Source of the DNA: VRUE01 sp036266075 | GTDB lineage: Bacteria > Actinomycetota > Thermoleophilia > Solirubrobacterales > 70-9 | Length of the DNA stretch: 28,240 nt | Reading direction: 5' to 3' | NCBI GenBank assembly: GCA_036266075.1 | Contig: DATANV010000017.1 | Span: forward strand, 1 to 28,240 | Shown here: positions 1 to 6,923 of the stretch, one piece after another | Layout of the letters: every line of letters begins with the position of its first letter | Position numbering within the stretch: the first letter of the stretch is position 1 | Position numbers and translations under genes: made by a program | Notes under the pieces: generated by a model | Seen by the model: only the letters and a program-made list of their open reading frames with translations | Database searches by the model: none | What the model was told of the DNA's origin: nothing

Positions 1-88
1 TGCCCCTCCTCGCTCAACTTTTTCGGTGTGACGTGGTCGGCTGTCCGAGATTGAATTGACGAAAAAGTACAAGCCGCGAGGAGGGGCA
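1..88. repeat. Palindromic element, copy A, over the exporter start
   Basis: Outer inverted arms are TGCCCCTCCTCG (1-12) and CGAGGAGGGGCA (77-88). Inside them lie TTTTTCG (19-25) and CGAAAAAG (60-67), which pair with each other and are 34 nt apart. The layout matches the copies at 1394, 4898 and 5547, although the outer-arm sequence is different. The right half covers the start codon and first codons of the exporter gene. The element may begin before the window. The palindrome is seen directly; calling it a family member is inference from the shared layout. Confidence 0.7.
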
Positions 89-2662
89 CCCGGCCACCTC
101 CTTGGCCGACTGGCGGCATGGTCGGCCCGGCATGGCAAGGCTGTTCTGGCGATTGCGGTTTTCCTCGCCGTGGGAGCTGCTGTGGGTGCTACGCAGCTGC
201 CGACCGATGCTGGCACCGACACGCTGGTCGACAGCGACAGCGCTGCCTATCGGGCGACGCAGGATGTGCGCCGTGAGTTCGGCGAAGAACCGGTGGTCGT
301 GCTTGCCGAGGGCGACCTGCAGGAACTCGTCCTCACCTCGAATCTAGGGCGGCTGCTGCGCCTCGAGGGCTGCCTCTCGGCCAAGCCGCCAAAGGGCGTC
401 GAGCCTATCCCTGGGCCCTGCACCGAGCTGGCGGAGATGGAACCGGTCCGCTCGGTGGTCGGCCCGGCGACCTTCCTCAACGAGGCGGTGATCCAGATCG
501 ACCGCCAGCTGCGTCGCCTCGTGGCGAGCACGCCGCCGGCCCAGGTGCGCGAACTGATCCTCGCCGTCGCCGCCCGCTACGGCATCACCACCGCGCCCAG
601 CCTGTCCAACCCCGACTTCCTCGCGGCGGTCGTCTTCGACCTGCGCCGCGCTCGCGGCACCCCCAAGGCGCGGCTCGCCTACCTCTTCCCGAATGGGCGA
701 TCGGCCCAGGTCATCATCCGCCTCCGGCCCGACCTCGACGAAGCAGAGCGACATCGGGCGATCGAGCTGATCCGCGCCGCTGTTTACGACCCGACGCCGC
801 GCCCGCAGTGCAGGTTCAGGGGCAGGGCGGAGCCCTGTTTCGCCCTGCACGACGGCCGCTTCGTGATCTCCGGCGTGCCGGTCGTAGTCGACGCGGTCAC
901 GCGGGCCCTCGAGAACGCCCTCCTGCTGCTCTTCGCGGTCGCCGTCGTCGTCATGGCCGCGACCCTCCTGCTCGTCTTCCGCTCCCGCCTGCGCCTGCTG
1001 CCCCTCGCCATCGCCCTCGGCGCCGCCGCAATCGACTTCGGCCTGCTCGAGCTCCTCGGCGGCTCACTGACCATGGCCTCGATAGCTGTTCTGCCGATTC
1101 TGATCGGCCTGGCGGTCGACTACGCGATCCAGCTGCAGTCCCGTTACGACGAGGCGCTGGAGTCAGCTGACGGCACAACCGTGACCCCGCCCGAGGCAGC
1201 TCGGATCGCAGCCGCTCGCGGCGGCCCGACGATCGCCACCGCCTGTCTGGCCACCGCCGCCGGTTTCCTCGTCCTGCTCCTCTCGCCGATTCCAATGGTG
1301 CGCGGCTTCGGCCTGCTCACGGTCGCTGGCATCCTCGTTGCCTTTTTGCTCGCTCTGACCGCCGGCTTCGCGGCCCTTGCCCTTCGCACTGGGGCAGGGG
1401 GGAGGGGTGTCCTCCCCGGCAGCGGCGTCTTGTTTTTCGCACAGACCAGTTGGCGAGTGAAGCTGCGCGCAAGGCGAAAAACCCAGCAACGGGGAGGACA
1501 CCCCTCCCCCCTGCCTGAACGCGCAGTCGGGCTGGCGTTGGCATATCCGAAGCGAGTGCTCGGGATCGGGGTCGCGCTTGCAATCCTGGGCTGGGGGTTG
1601 GGAACGCAGGTGGAAACGGAGTCGAACATCGTCGAGCTGGCGCCGCAGAACGTGCAGGCGGTCGAGGATCTGAATGAGCTGCAGGATCGGACTGGCGTTT
1701 CCGGTGAGCTCGACGTGCGTGTCAGCGCACCCGATCTGACCGATCCGGCGACGATCCGGTGGATGGCAGGGTTCAAGCGGCGGGCGCTCGAAGCGGGAGG
1801 GTTCTCTGGGTCGGAAACCAGCTGCCAGGAGGCGGAAATTTGCCCGGGCCCTGCGCTCTCGGACTTCGTCGCGAGTGGGAGCGTGCTGCCGGGGGGAACG
1901 ACGGGGAGGCTCACCCCGGAGGGGATTCGGTCGACGTTGCGGCAGATACCGCGATATGACCTGCGGCAGGTGGCGACGGTCGACCCGGGGACGGGGCTGC
2001 CGACGGATACGGCGCTGGTCAGCTTCGGCATCCGGGCGCAGTCGCTGGACGGGCAGCAAGCGCTCATAGAGAGGGTGCGGGATGCGGCGGGAACGCCGGG
2101 GGAGCCGGGGGGGCCGCCGCCTGGGGTCGAGGTGGAGCTGGCGGGCCTGCCCGTCATCGCCGCGTCCGCCGCCTCCGACCTGTCCAGCAGCCGCTACCTG
2201 CTGACGCTGTTGGGCCTGGTCGCCGTGGCGCTGATCCTGCTCGCGGTCTATCGCTCGCCGCGGCGAGCGCTCCTGCCCCTGGTTCCGGTCGTGCTGGCCT
2301 CGGGTTGGGCTGCGCTGGTTCTCTTTGCGACGCAGATCCCGCTCAATCCGATGTCGGCGGCGCTGGGGGCGCTGACGGTGGCCATCGCGACGGAGTTCAG
2401 CGTGATCCTCAGCGGGCGCTTCCACGAGGAGCGGGGCGGGGGGCTCGGCGTTGCCGAGGCGCTGCGGGCGGCATACGCACGGACGGGGGCGGCGGTGCTG
2501 GCTTCCGGCGTGACGGCGACGGCGGGGTTCGCCGTTCTGATCGCCAGTGACGTGCGGATGCTGCGCGAGTTCGGCTTCGTCACCGTGATCGATCTCGTGG
2601 TCGCGATCCTCGGGGTGATGGTGGTCTTGCCGGCGGCGCTGAGCTGGACGGAGCGGCGGTGA
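56..2662 (+). CDS. MMPL/RND-family exporter (HAE3-like)
   Basis: This 868-residue polytopic membrane protein has the duplicated RND plan: one membrane segment (about residues 28-47), a large extracytoplasmic domain, five segments (about 288-445), and then the same again from about residue 500. Segment 4 carries the VDYAIQLQSRYDE motif typical of MMPL proteins; the equivalent place in the second half reads ATEFSVILSGRFHEE. Family members use the proton gradient to export lipids or other hydrophobic compounds; the substrate here is unknown. A TTG start at 56 is used because an in-frame stop lies at 29 and no ATG, GTG or other TTG follows before the first membrane segment. Residues 447-487, in the cytoplasmic link between the halves, are encoded by a palindromic element and are probably not part of the ancestral protein. 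The gene overlaps the next by 4 bases. Confidence 0.9.
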   Translation: MTKKYKPRGGAPGHLLGRLAAWSARHGKAVLAIAVFLAVGAAVGATQLPTDAGTDTLVDSDSAAYRATQDVRREFGEEPVVVLAEGDLQELVLTSNLGRLLRLEGCLSAKPPKGVEPIPGPCTELAEMEPVRSVVGPATFLNEAVIQIDRQLRRLVASTPPAQVRELILAVAARYGITTAPSLSNPDFLAAVVFDLRRARGTPKARLAYLFPNGRSAQVIIRLRPDLDEAERHRAIELIRAAVYDPTPRPQCRFRGRAEPCFALHDGRFVISGVPVVVDAVTRALENALLLLFAVAVVVMAATLLLVFRSRLRLLPLAIALGAAAIDFGLLELLGGSLTMASIAVLPILIGLAVDYAIQLQSRYDEALESADGTTVTPPEAARIAAARGGPTIATACLATAAGFLVLLLSPIPMVRGFGLLTVAGILVAFLLALTAGFAALALRTGAGGRGVLPGSGVLFFAQTSWRVKLRARRKTQQRGGHPSPLPERAVGLALAYPKRVLGIGVALAILGWGLGTQVETESNIVELAPQNVQAVEDLNELQDRTGVSGELDVRVSAPDLTDPATIRWMAGFKRRALEAGGFSGSETSCQEAEICPGPALSDFVASGSVLPGGTTGRLTPEGIRSTLRQIPRYDLRQVATVDPGTGLPTDTALVSFGIRAQSLDGQQALIERVRDAAGTPGEPGGPPPGVEVELAGLPVIAASAASDLSSSRYLLTLLGLVAVALILLAVYRSPRRALLPLVPVVLASGWAALVLFATQIPLNPMSAALGALTVAIATEFSVILSGRFHEERGGGLGVAEALRAAYARTGAAVLASGVTATAGFAVLIASDVRMLREFGFVTVIDLVVAILGVMVVLPAALSWTERR
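1394..1514. repeat. Palindromic element, copy B, in frame inside the exporter
   Basis: The 24-bp arms 1394-1417 and 1491-1514 are perfect inverted repeats (left arm GCAGGGGGGAGGGGTGTCCT plus CCCC). Inside lie TTTTTCGC (1433-1440) and GCGAAAAA (1474-1481), also perfectly complementary, with 35 nt between their CG ends. The 121 bp carry no stop in the exporter frame and encode about 41 residues between membrane segments 6 and 7, where a soluble insertion would be tolerated. Confidence 0.88.
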
Positions 2663-3312
2663 GAGACCGTTACTCGATCTTCGTCGGCCTGGTCTTCCTG
2701 GCGATCGTCGTCGTTGCTTTCGTCGAGGGGGTCGGGCGCGACGAGCACACGCTCGGCCTCGAAGCGCAGGAGGAGCACTGGCCGCTGCCCGAGTTCGCCG
2801 TGCCCGCCGCCTCCAGCCGCCTTGAAGGCGACGCCAACGTCTTCCAGGACAATTGCGGCACCGCGACGCTGCCCTGTCCTGGGAGCGAGCGCCGCACCCC
2901 GGCCTGTCGCGTCCGCGCCCCTGGCGCGATTCGGGTCTGCGACCTCTTCGACCGGCCCTCGGTGATCTCGTTCTGGTTCAGCCGCGGTGGCAACTGCGTC
3001 GCGCAGCAGGACGTCGTCGATCGCGTCTACGCGCGCTACCGTGGGCGAGTGCGCTTCCTCTCGCTCGACGTCCGCGACGACCGGGAAGCGGTGCGGGAGC
3101 TGGTCCGCAGCCGCCGCTGGCGGATGCCGGTCGGTTACGACCGCGATGGCGCCGTCGCCGGCCTCTACCGCGTTGGGGGCTGCCCGACTTTCGCCTACGT
3201 CTATCCGGGAGGCACCCTGCAGAGCGCGAGCATCGGCGACCTCGATGCCAGCGAGCTGAGCGCCCACGTCGAGCGCCTGCTCGACGCCACGGCGGCGGCC
3301 GAAGGAGGTTGA
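2659..3312 (+). CDS. Membrane-anchored thioredoxin-fold protein without CxxC
   Basis: The 217-residue protein has an N-terminal membrane anchor (about residues 7-24) and an extracytoplasmic TlpA/ResA-like thioredoxin fold. The strand leading to the active site reads FWFSRGGNC (residues 105-113), where a redox-active member would have a WCxxC. Only the second cysteine position (C113) remains. The cis-proline loop is kept (GGCPTF, C175-P176), with an extra cysteine just before the proline. Other cysteines cluster at about residues 66-95 and could pair among themselves. The GTG start overlaps the exporter stop (GTGA), so the two are probably translated together. A role in folding or assembling exporter domains is possible but unproven; ordinary dithiol oxidoreductase activity looks unlikely. 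Confidence 0.75.
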   Translation: MRDRYSIFVGLVFLAIVVVAFVEGVGRDEHTLGLEAQEEHWPLPEFAVPAASSRLEGDANVFQDNCGTATLPCPGSERRTPACRVRAPGAIRVCDLFDRPSVISFWFSRGGNCVAQQDVVDRVYARYRGRVRFLSLDVRDDREAVRELVRSRRWRMPVGYDRDGAVAGLYRVGGCPTFAYVYPGGTLQSASIGDLDASELSAHVERLLDATAAAEGG

Positions 3313-3313
3313 G

Positions 3314-3982
3314 ATGGGAGCCGACCCCGTCCGCCAAGTCGCCTGGGAGCCGGCGCCGCAGGTTGGCTGGGTCGCGCCCCACCTTGCCGCCGAGTTCCCG
3401 GGGCTGGGGATCTCCTGGGTCGAGGTCGACGGCCGGCCGGGGCGCAGCCCGCATGCGGTCAGCCGTCGCTTGCGCGATCTCTCCGACCGCTTCTACGGGG
3501 CCCACGCGATCCACCTGCGCGAACGGCCGATTCCCTGGGCCTACCGGGTCTTCTTCCGGCAGATCGGGCTCGACCCCGACCGCAGCCGCACCCCGGTCGA
3601 GCAGCTCGCCCTCGACCGCTTGCGAGAGGGTGGCTTTCTCAGCCGCGGGCTGCCGCGCGATGCGCTGACGATCGCCATCGTCGAGACCGGGGTGGCGCTG
3701 CGCGCCTTCGATGCAGAGCGGCTGGAAGGTGCCCTCTGCATCCGCGACTCGGCTCCGGGGGAGTCGCTATCCGGCCGCCCCGGCGAGCTGGCGCACGGAA
3801 CGCTGACCATCGCCGACGACCGCGGGCCGATTGGCCTGCTTTTCGGCGCCACCGCCGAGGGGCACGAGGTCGCCCGCGCCACCCGCCGCATCGCGATCGC
3901 CGCCGTGCAGGTCAATGGCGTGCCGCAGATCGCAGTTGACGAGGCGCTGTGGATGGTCGCGGCCACTTTGGAGACTGCCTAG
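3314..3982 (+). CDS. B3/B4 tRNA-binding-domain protein
   Basis: The 222-residue soluble protein resembles stand-alone B3/B4 domains, the fold found in the beta subunit of phenylalanyl-tRNA synthetase. Recognisable stretches are the N-terminal FPGLGISWVEVDG, the central YRVFFRQIGLDPDRSRTPVEQL and the C-terminal RRIAIAAVQVNGVPQIAVDEALW. Free-standing members are thought to bind or edit aminoacyl-tRNA, but most are uncharacterised. The ATG at 3314 follows an AGGAGG ribosome-binding site inside the end of the preceding gene. Its placement directly behind the exporter and thioredoxin-like genes suggests co-transcription rather than a shared function. Confidence 0.8.
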   Translation: MGADPVRQVAWEPAPQVGWVAPHLAAEFPGLGISWVEVDGRPGRSPHAVSRRLRDLSDRFYGAHAIHLRERPIPWAYRVFFRQIGLDPDRSRTPVEQLALDRLREGGFLSRGLPRDALTIAIVETGVALRAFDAERLEGALCIRDSAPGESLSGRPGELAHGTLTIADDRGPIGLLFGATAEGHEVARATRRIAIAAVQVNGVPQIAVDEALWMVAATLETA

Positions 3983-4030
3983 ATGCCTTCTCTCTGGGTC
4001 GGGGCCTTGATCTACACTCGGGGGTGGGCT

Positions 4031-4984
4031 ATGCCGGATCTGCTCGAGCGAAACACCCACAGCCAGCTCCTCGTCGGTGGCGACGAGCGGCTCGCTCGCG
4101 CCGAGCTGCGGCGCCAGATCGGCCGGCTGGAGCGGCAGCTGTCGGCACTGGTCGCAGAGGCCTTCCCGCGGGTGGCGCTCGACGTCTCGGTGTCAGCGGC
4201 GGCGCCAGAGCCTCGCGCCCTGGACCTCGGTGCCCTCGAGGAAGTGCGCGACGGGCTCGCCGCGAGGATCGCCGAGGCGCGCCGTGCCCTGCGCGAGCGC
4301 GAGGAGCTCGAGACCGACAACCGCGAGCTGCTGGGGCGGATGCTGGTCAGGCCCGAGGACTTCAAGTGGCTGCGGATCTCGCGCGCCGACGTCGGCGAGC
4401 CGGGCTGCGGCCACTGGCACTCGCGCCCCCATCTCGGACCGCTGGGGATGCTGATGGGCTGGTGGCGCGTCAAGGTCTCCTCTGGATGTCCATTAGCCGG
4501 GCGGCTTGCGGCCGTTGAGCGAGAGGCGCAGCGTCGAGGAGAGGCCGACCGCCCCGTGGGGCTCGTTGCCTCTGGCCGAGCTGGTGATCCTCGCCGGCAT
4601 CGTCATGCTGGGGGTCGGGGTCTTCTCCCAGAGTGCGACGGCGCTGGCGATCGGCGTCGTCCTCGCCGCGCTCGGCGGGCTCGAGGTCGCCGCCCTCGAG
4701 CACTTCGCCGGCTACCGCTCGCACACGACCCTGCTCGCCGGGACGCTCTTCGTGCTCGTCACCGGCGTTCTCTTCTACCTCGCCGGCCTGATCCTCGCGG
4801 TCTGCCTCGCGGTGGGGGCAGTCACCTTCCTCATCGCTTTCATCGCTTTGCGCCGTGCTTTTCAGCGCGCCTCAGGCGGGTTGTCGTTCAAGGCCGGCGG
4901 CCTATCCCGGTAGGGGTGGAACGTCTTGTGCTTTTCGCCCGAGCGCGTCCGCGAGAGCCGCCCCGCACCCGGCGAAAAAGTTAA
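4031..4984 (+). CDS. Hypothetical coiled-coil protein; 3' end probably frameshifted
   Basis: I do not recognise a functional family. The first about 155 residues look genuine: a charged helical segment (residues 15-45), a second coiled-coil-like segment rich in Arg and Glu (about 75-110), then a cysteine/histidine patch (GCGHWH) and GMLMGWWRVKVSSGCPLAG, which looks like a conserved motif. The ATG at 4031 is preceded by GGGGTGGG; an upstream in-frame ATG at 3983 is also possible. Beyond about 4500 the frame stays open to 4984 but becomes Arg/Pro-rich low-complexity sequence that fully overlaps a convincing membrane-protein gene in another frame. In the +1-shifted frame a TGA at 4516 overlaps that gene's TTG (TTGA), which is the coupling expected in this genome. 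A one-base indel near 4490-4516 is therefore suspected, and the true product probably ends there. Confidence 0.55.
   Translation: MPDLLERNTHSQLLVGGDERLARAELRRQIGRLERQLSALVAEAFPRVALDVSVSAAAPEPRALDLGALEEVRDGLAARIAEARRALREREELETDNRELLGRMLVRPEDFKWLRISRADVGEPGCGHWHSRPHLGPLGMLMGWWRVKVSSGCPLAGRLAAVEREAQRRGEADRPVGLVASGRAGDPRRHRHAGGRGLLPECDGAGDRRRPRRARRARGRRPRALRRLPLAHDPARRDALRARHRRSLLPRRPDPRGLPRGGGSHLPHRFHRFAPCFSARLRRVVVQGRRPIPVGVERLVLFARARPREPPRTRRKS
4506..4913 (+). CDS. Small four-helix membrane protein, unknown function
   Basis: The 135-residue protein has a short polar N-terminus (with the stretch EERPTAPWGSLPLAE) followed by four hydrophobic segments at about residues 25-42, 45-60, 75-95 and 97-115. 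It then has the conserved-looking loop EHFAGYRSHTTLLAG between the second and third. No enzyme motif is visible. An in-frame stop at 4494 limits the start to TTG 4506 or TTG 4515; the latter overlaps a TGA in another frame and may be the real one. The last few codons and the stop lie inside the left arm of palindromic element C, so the native C-terminus may have been replaced when the element arrived. Confidence 0.7.
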   Translation: MRPLSERRSVEERPTAPWGSLPLAELVILAGIVMLGVGVFSQSATALAIGVVLAALGGLEVAALEHFAGYRSHTTLLAGTLFVLVTGVLFYLAGLILAVCLAVGAVTFLIAFIALRRAFQRASGGLSFKAGGLSR

Positions 4985-5009
4985 GTGGAACCCCTACCGG
5001 GATAGGCCG
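4898..5009. repeat. Palindromic element, copy C, between two gene ends
   Basis: The 20-bp outer arms 4898-4917 and 4990-5009 are perfect inverted repeats (CGGCCTATCCCGGTAGGGGT and its complement). Inside, CTTTTCGCC (4931-4939) pairs with GGCGAAAAAG (4971-4980), with 35 nt between the CG ends. The element fills the whole gap between the membrane protein stop (4913, inside the left arm) and the mIHF stop (5010), so it lies between convergent genes and could also act as a bidirectional terminator. Confidence 0.88.
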
Positions 5010-5366
5010 TCAGACTAACGCCGCACTGCGGCTCCCCAGCGCGCTAGCCAGCAATGCCCGCTGACGCGGGGTGAGCGTTCCCAGCCGCTTGTTCTCGCTC
5101 AGTGCCACCGCCTGCAACAGCTTGCGGGCACGGGTCCTGCCCCAGCGGCGCTGACTGGTCAGCAGCTCGGCCAGGGTCATGCTCTCGGTCTCCCAGGGGC
5201 AGTCCCGGATCACCTCGGCCACTTCGACCTCGCCTCGCCCAATCGAGCGCTTCAGCTCGGCTCGCGCCAAGCGGACCCGGTTGGCACGGGCCAACGCCTG
5301 CATGTGCTGCGGCACCTGGCGCGCGGTGACCTTCGTCGGGGCAGGGGCGATCGAAACAGCTTCCAC
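5010..5366 (-). CDS. mihF: Actinobacterial integration host factor
   Basis: The protein is a small nucleoid-associated, DNA-binding protein of the actinobacterial mIHF type, unrelated in fold to the HU-like IHF of proteobacteria. The recognisable core is RVRLARAELKRSIGRGEVEVAEVI, then LLTSQRRWGRTRARKLLQAVALSENKRLGTLTPRQRALL, which holds the helix-turn-helix-like DNA-binding region. I place the start at the GTG at 5366 because GGAGGAG lies five bases before it; the upstream ATG at 5381 would put that site inside the gene. mIHF bends and compacts DNA and is essential in mycobacteria. The gene stands alone. A 12-bp inverted repeat lies just upstream in its leader, and palindromic element C abuts its stop codon. 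Confidence 0.9.
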   Translation of the reverse strand: MEAVSIAPAPTKVTARQVPQHMQALARANRVRLARAELKRSIGRGEVEVAEVIRDCPWETESMTLAELLTSQRRWGRTRARKLLQAVALSENKRLGTLTPRQRALLASALGSRSAALV

Positions 5367-5381
5367 TGGGACTCCTCCCAT

Positions 5382-5434
5382 CCGGGTCGTTCAACTGGGT
5401 TATCTCTCGTTCGCCGGTCGCATGAACGACCCGG
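5382..5434 (-). promoter_or_regulatory. Inverted repeat in the mihF leader
   Basis: CCGGGTCGTTCA (5382-5393) and TGAACGACCCGG (5423-5434) form a perfect 12-bp inverted repeat around a 29-nt loop, ending 15 bases before the mihF start. It could be an RNA hairpin in the leader or a two-site operator. Nucleoid proteins often regulate themselves, but autoregulation here is only a guess. The rest of the gap (5435-5546) shows nothing I can name. Confidence 0.55.
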
Positions 5435-5546
5435 TGAGCTCTTCTCGCTCCTCCGTCTCGCTGCCTCCTGTCCTGGCTGCGATCGGCGAAGGGGGCAAGC
5501 TACGCGCTGGTGGTGGTGAGCGTCAACCCGATCCGGCGGAAGAGCG

Positions 5547-5634
5547 ATCGCCCCGGTCGCTAAGAGCACCTTTTTCGCGCCGCCCAAAGCTTGTCCAGAA
5601 TCGAACAAGTCGAAAACTACCCCTCTGGGGGGAT
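5547..5634. repeat. Palindromic element, copy D (decayed)
   Basis: TTTTTCG (5571-5577) and CGAAAA (5611-5616) sit 33 nt apart, as in the other copies. The flanking arms 5547-5564 and 5617-5634 still match as inverted repeats at 11 of 18 positions. Total length, 88 bp, equals copy A. It lies just after the stop of the minus-strand alpha-oxoamine synthase gene. I read it as an old, eroded copy. Confidence 0.45.
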
Positions 5635-5642
5635 GCTCCGGC

Positions 5643-6899
5643 TCAGCTCCGAGGAAGGTCAGGGAACTTTTCTGCGGTCTGGCCGATTATCGCCAAGGCC
5701 CGGTCGAGGTGCTCCCGCGCGTGGCTGGCCATCAGGCTGGTTCGCAGCAGGGCTCCGCCGGGTGGCACCGCCGGATGGATCGCGACGTTGGTGTAGACGC
5801 CGGCGTCGAAGAGCGCCTTCCACAGCAGCACCGCCTGCCAGTCGTCGCCGACGACGACCGGCACCACCGGCGTCGTCGCCACGGTCCCGTCCCGCAGGGT
5901 CCCCGGCTCGACGACCTGCAGGCCGAGTGCGCGCAGGCCCTCCCGCAGGTACTGGGCGTTGCCGAGCAGCGCCTCGAAGAGCCGCGGGCCGTCGGAGCGG
6001 ACGACTCGCAGCGCCGCCAGCGCGGCGCCGACCGCCGCCGGCACCGCCGAGGCGCTGAAGACGAAAGAGCGGGAGGCGATCCGCAGGTACTCGATTACGT
6101 CGGCCGGGCCGGCGATGAAGCCGCCGCAGGAGGCGAGGCTCTTGGAAAAGGTGCCCATCCGCAGGTCGACCTCGTTCTCGAGGCCGAACAGCTCCGCGGC
6201 GCCGGCGCCGCGGGCGCCGAGGACGCCGGCGCCATGCGCCTCGTCGACCATCAGCCGGGCGCCGTAGGCCTGGCAGAGCTCGACGATCCGCGGTAGGTCG
6301 CAGACGTCGCCCTCCATCGAGAAGACGCCGTCGACGACGACCATCACCCCGCCCCCATCGCCGGCGGCGCGCTGCAGCATCTTCTCCAGCTTCTCCATGC
6401 GGTTGTGGCGGAAGGGGCGCAGCTTGGCGCCGGCCAGGCGGCAGCCGTCGAGGATCGAGGCGTGGTCGCCGGAGTCGCAGATCACGGTGTCGCCGGGGCC
6501 GAGGATCGTGCCGATGCAGCCGACGTTGGCCTGGTAGCCGGTGGTGTAAACGATCGCCTCCTCCGTCCCCATCCACTCCGCCAGCTCGCGCTCCAGCTCG
6601 ACGTGCAGCGGCGTCGTCCCGTTCAGTAGGCGCGACCCCGTAACGCCGGTCCCGTAGGTCTCTAGCGCGTCGCGGGCCCCCTGCTTGACCCGCTCGTCGC
6701 CGGTCAGCCCGAGGTAGTTGTTGGAGCCGAGCATGATCGTCTCCCGCCCTTCCATCTCGACCACCGGGCCGGCCTGCGAGGTGAGCAGGCGGAAGAAGGG
6801 GAGGAGGTCGTGCTGCTTGGCCGCTTCGAGCTGCTCTAGGCGATCGTGGCTGCGGGCCTTCTCGAAGACGTCGACTGGTGCCTTGGCGGTTTCGCTCAT
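5643..6899 (-). CDS. Alpha-oxoamine synthase, serine palmitoyltransferase-like
   Basis: The 418-residue PLP enzyme belongs to the family that joins an amino acid to an acyl thioester with loss of CO2 (AONS, KBL, ALAS, SPT). Visible landmarks are SNNYLGL near the N-terminus, YGTGVTGSRLLNGTTPLHVELE, DEAHGAG (D219, H222) that holds the pyridine ring, and GTFSKSLASCGGFIAG with the PLP-binding lysine K253. GTFSKS...GGFIAG is the serine palmitoyltransferase/CqsA pattern; biotin-pathway AONS and KBL usually read GTLGKA. No biotin or threonine-catabolism gene is nearby. The divergent neighbour is a GNAT acyltransferase, which fits long-chain-base or ceramide synthesis. AONS remains the main alternative. 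There is no clear ribosome-binding site; a TACACT -10 hexamer six bases before the ATG suggests a leaderless mRNA. Confidence 0.8.
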   Translation of the reverse strand: MSETAKAPVDVFEKARSHDRLEQLEAAKQHDLLPFFRLLTSQAGPVVEMEGRETIMLGSNNYLGLTGDERVKQGARDALETYGTGVTGSRLLNGTTPLHVELERELAEWMGTEEAIVYTTGYQANVGCIGTILGPGDTVICDSGDHASILDGCRLAGAKLRPFRHNRMEKLEKMLQRAAGDGGGVMVVVDGVFSMEGDVCDLPRIVELCQAYGARLMVDEAHGAGVLGARGAGAAELFGLENEVDLRMGTFSKSLASCGGFIAGPADVIEYLRIASRSFVFSASAVPAAVGAALAALRVVRSDGPRLFEALLGNAQYLREGLRALGLQVVEPGTLRDGTVATTPVVPVVVGDDWQAVLLWKALFDAGVYTNVAIHPAVPPGGALLRTSLMASHAREHLDRALAIIGQTAEKFPDLPRS

Positions 6900-6905
6900 G
6901 CCGGA

Positions 6906-6915
6906 AGTGTAGGTT
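6906..6915. promoter_or_regulatory. Overlapping divergent -10 elements, leaderless pair
   Basis: Only 24 bp separate the two divergent ATGs. TAGGTT (6910-6915, plus) lies 8 bases before the ATG at 6924. TACACT (6911-6906, minus) lies 6 bases before the ATG at 6899. Both fit TANNNT at the distance seen in leaderless actinobacterial genes, and neither gene has a Shine-Dalgarno site. The two hexamers share two base pairs. Neither -35 region is convincing. Confidence 0.4.
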
Positions 6916-6923
6916 CAGCCCCG

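Noticed and set aside
3836..3846. TTTTCGG as a further core of the palindromic family
   Set aside because: No matching CGAAAA 33-35 nt away and no inverted arms; it is ordinary coding sequence for LLFGAT.
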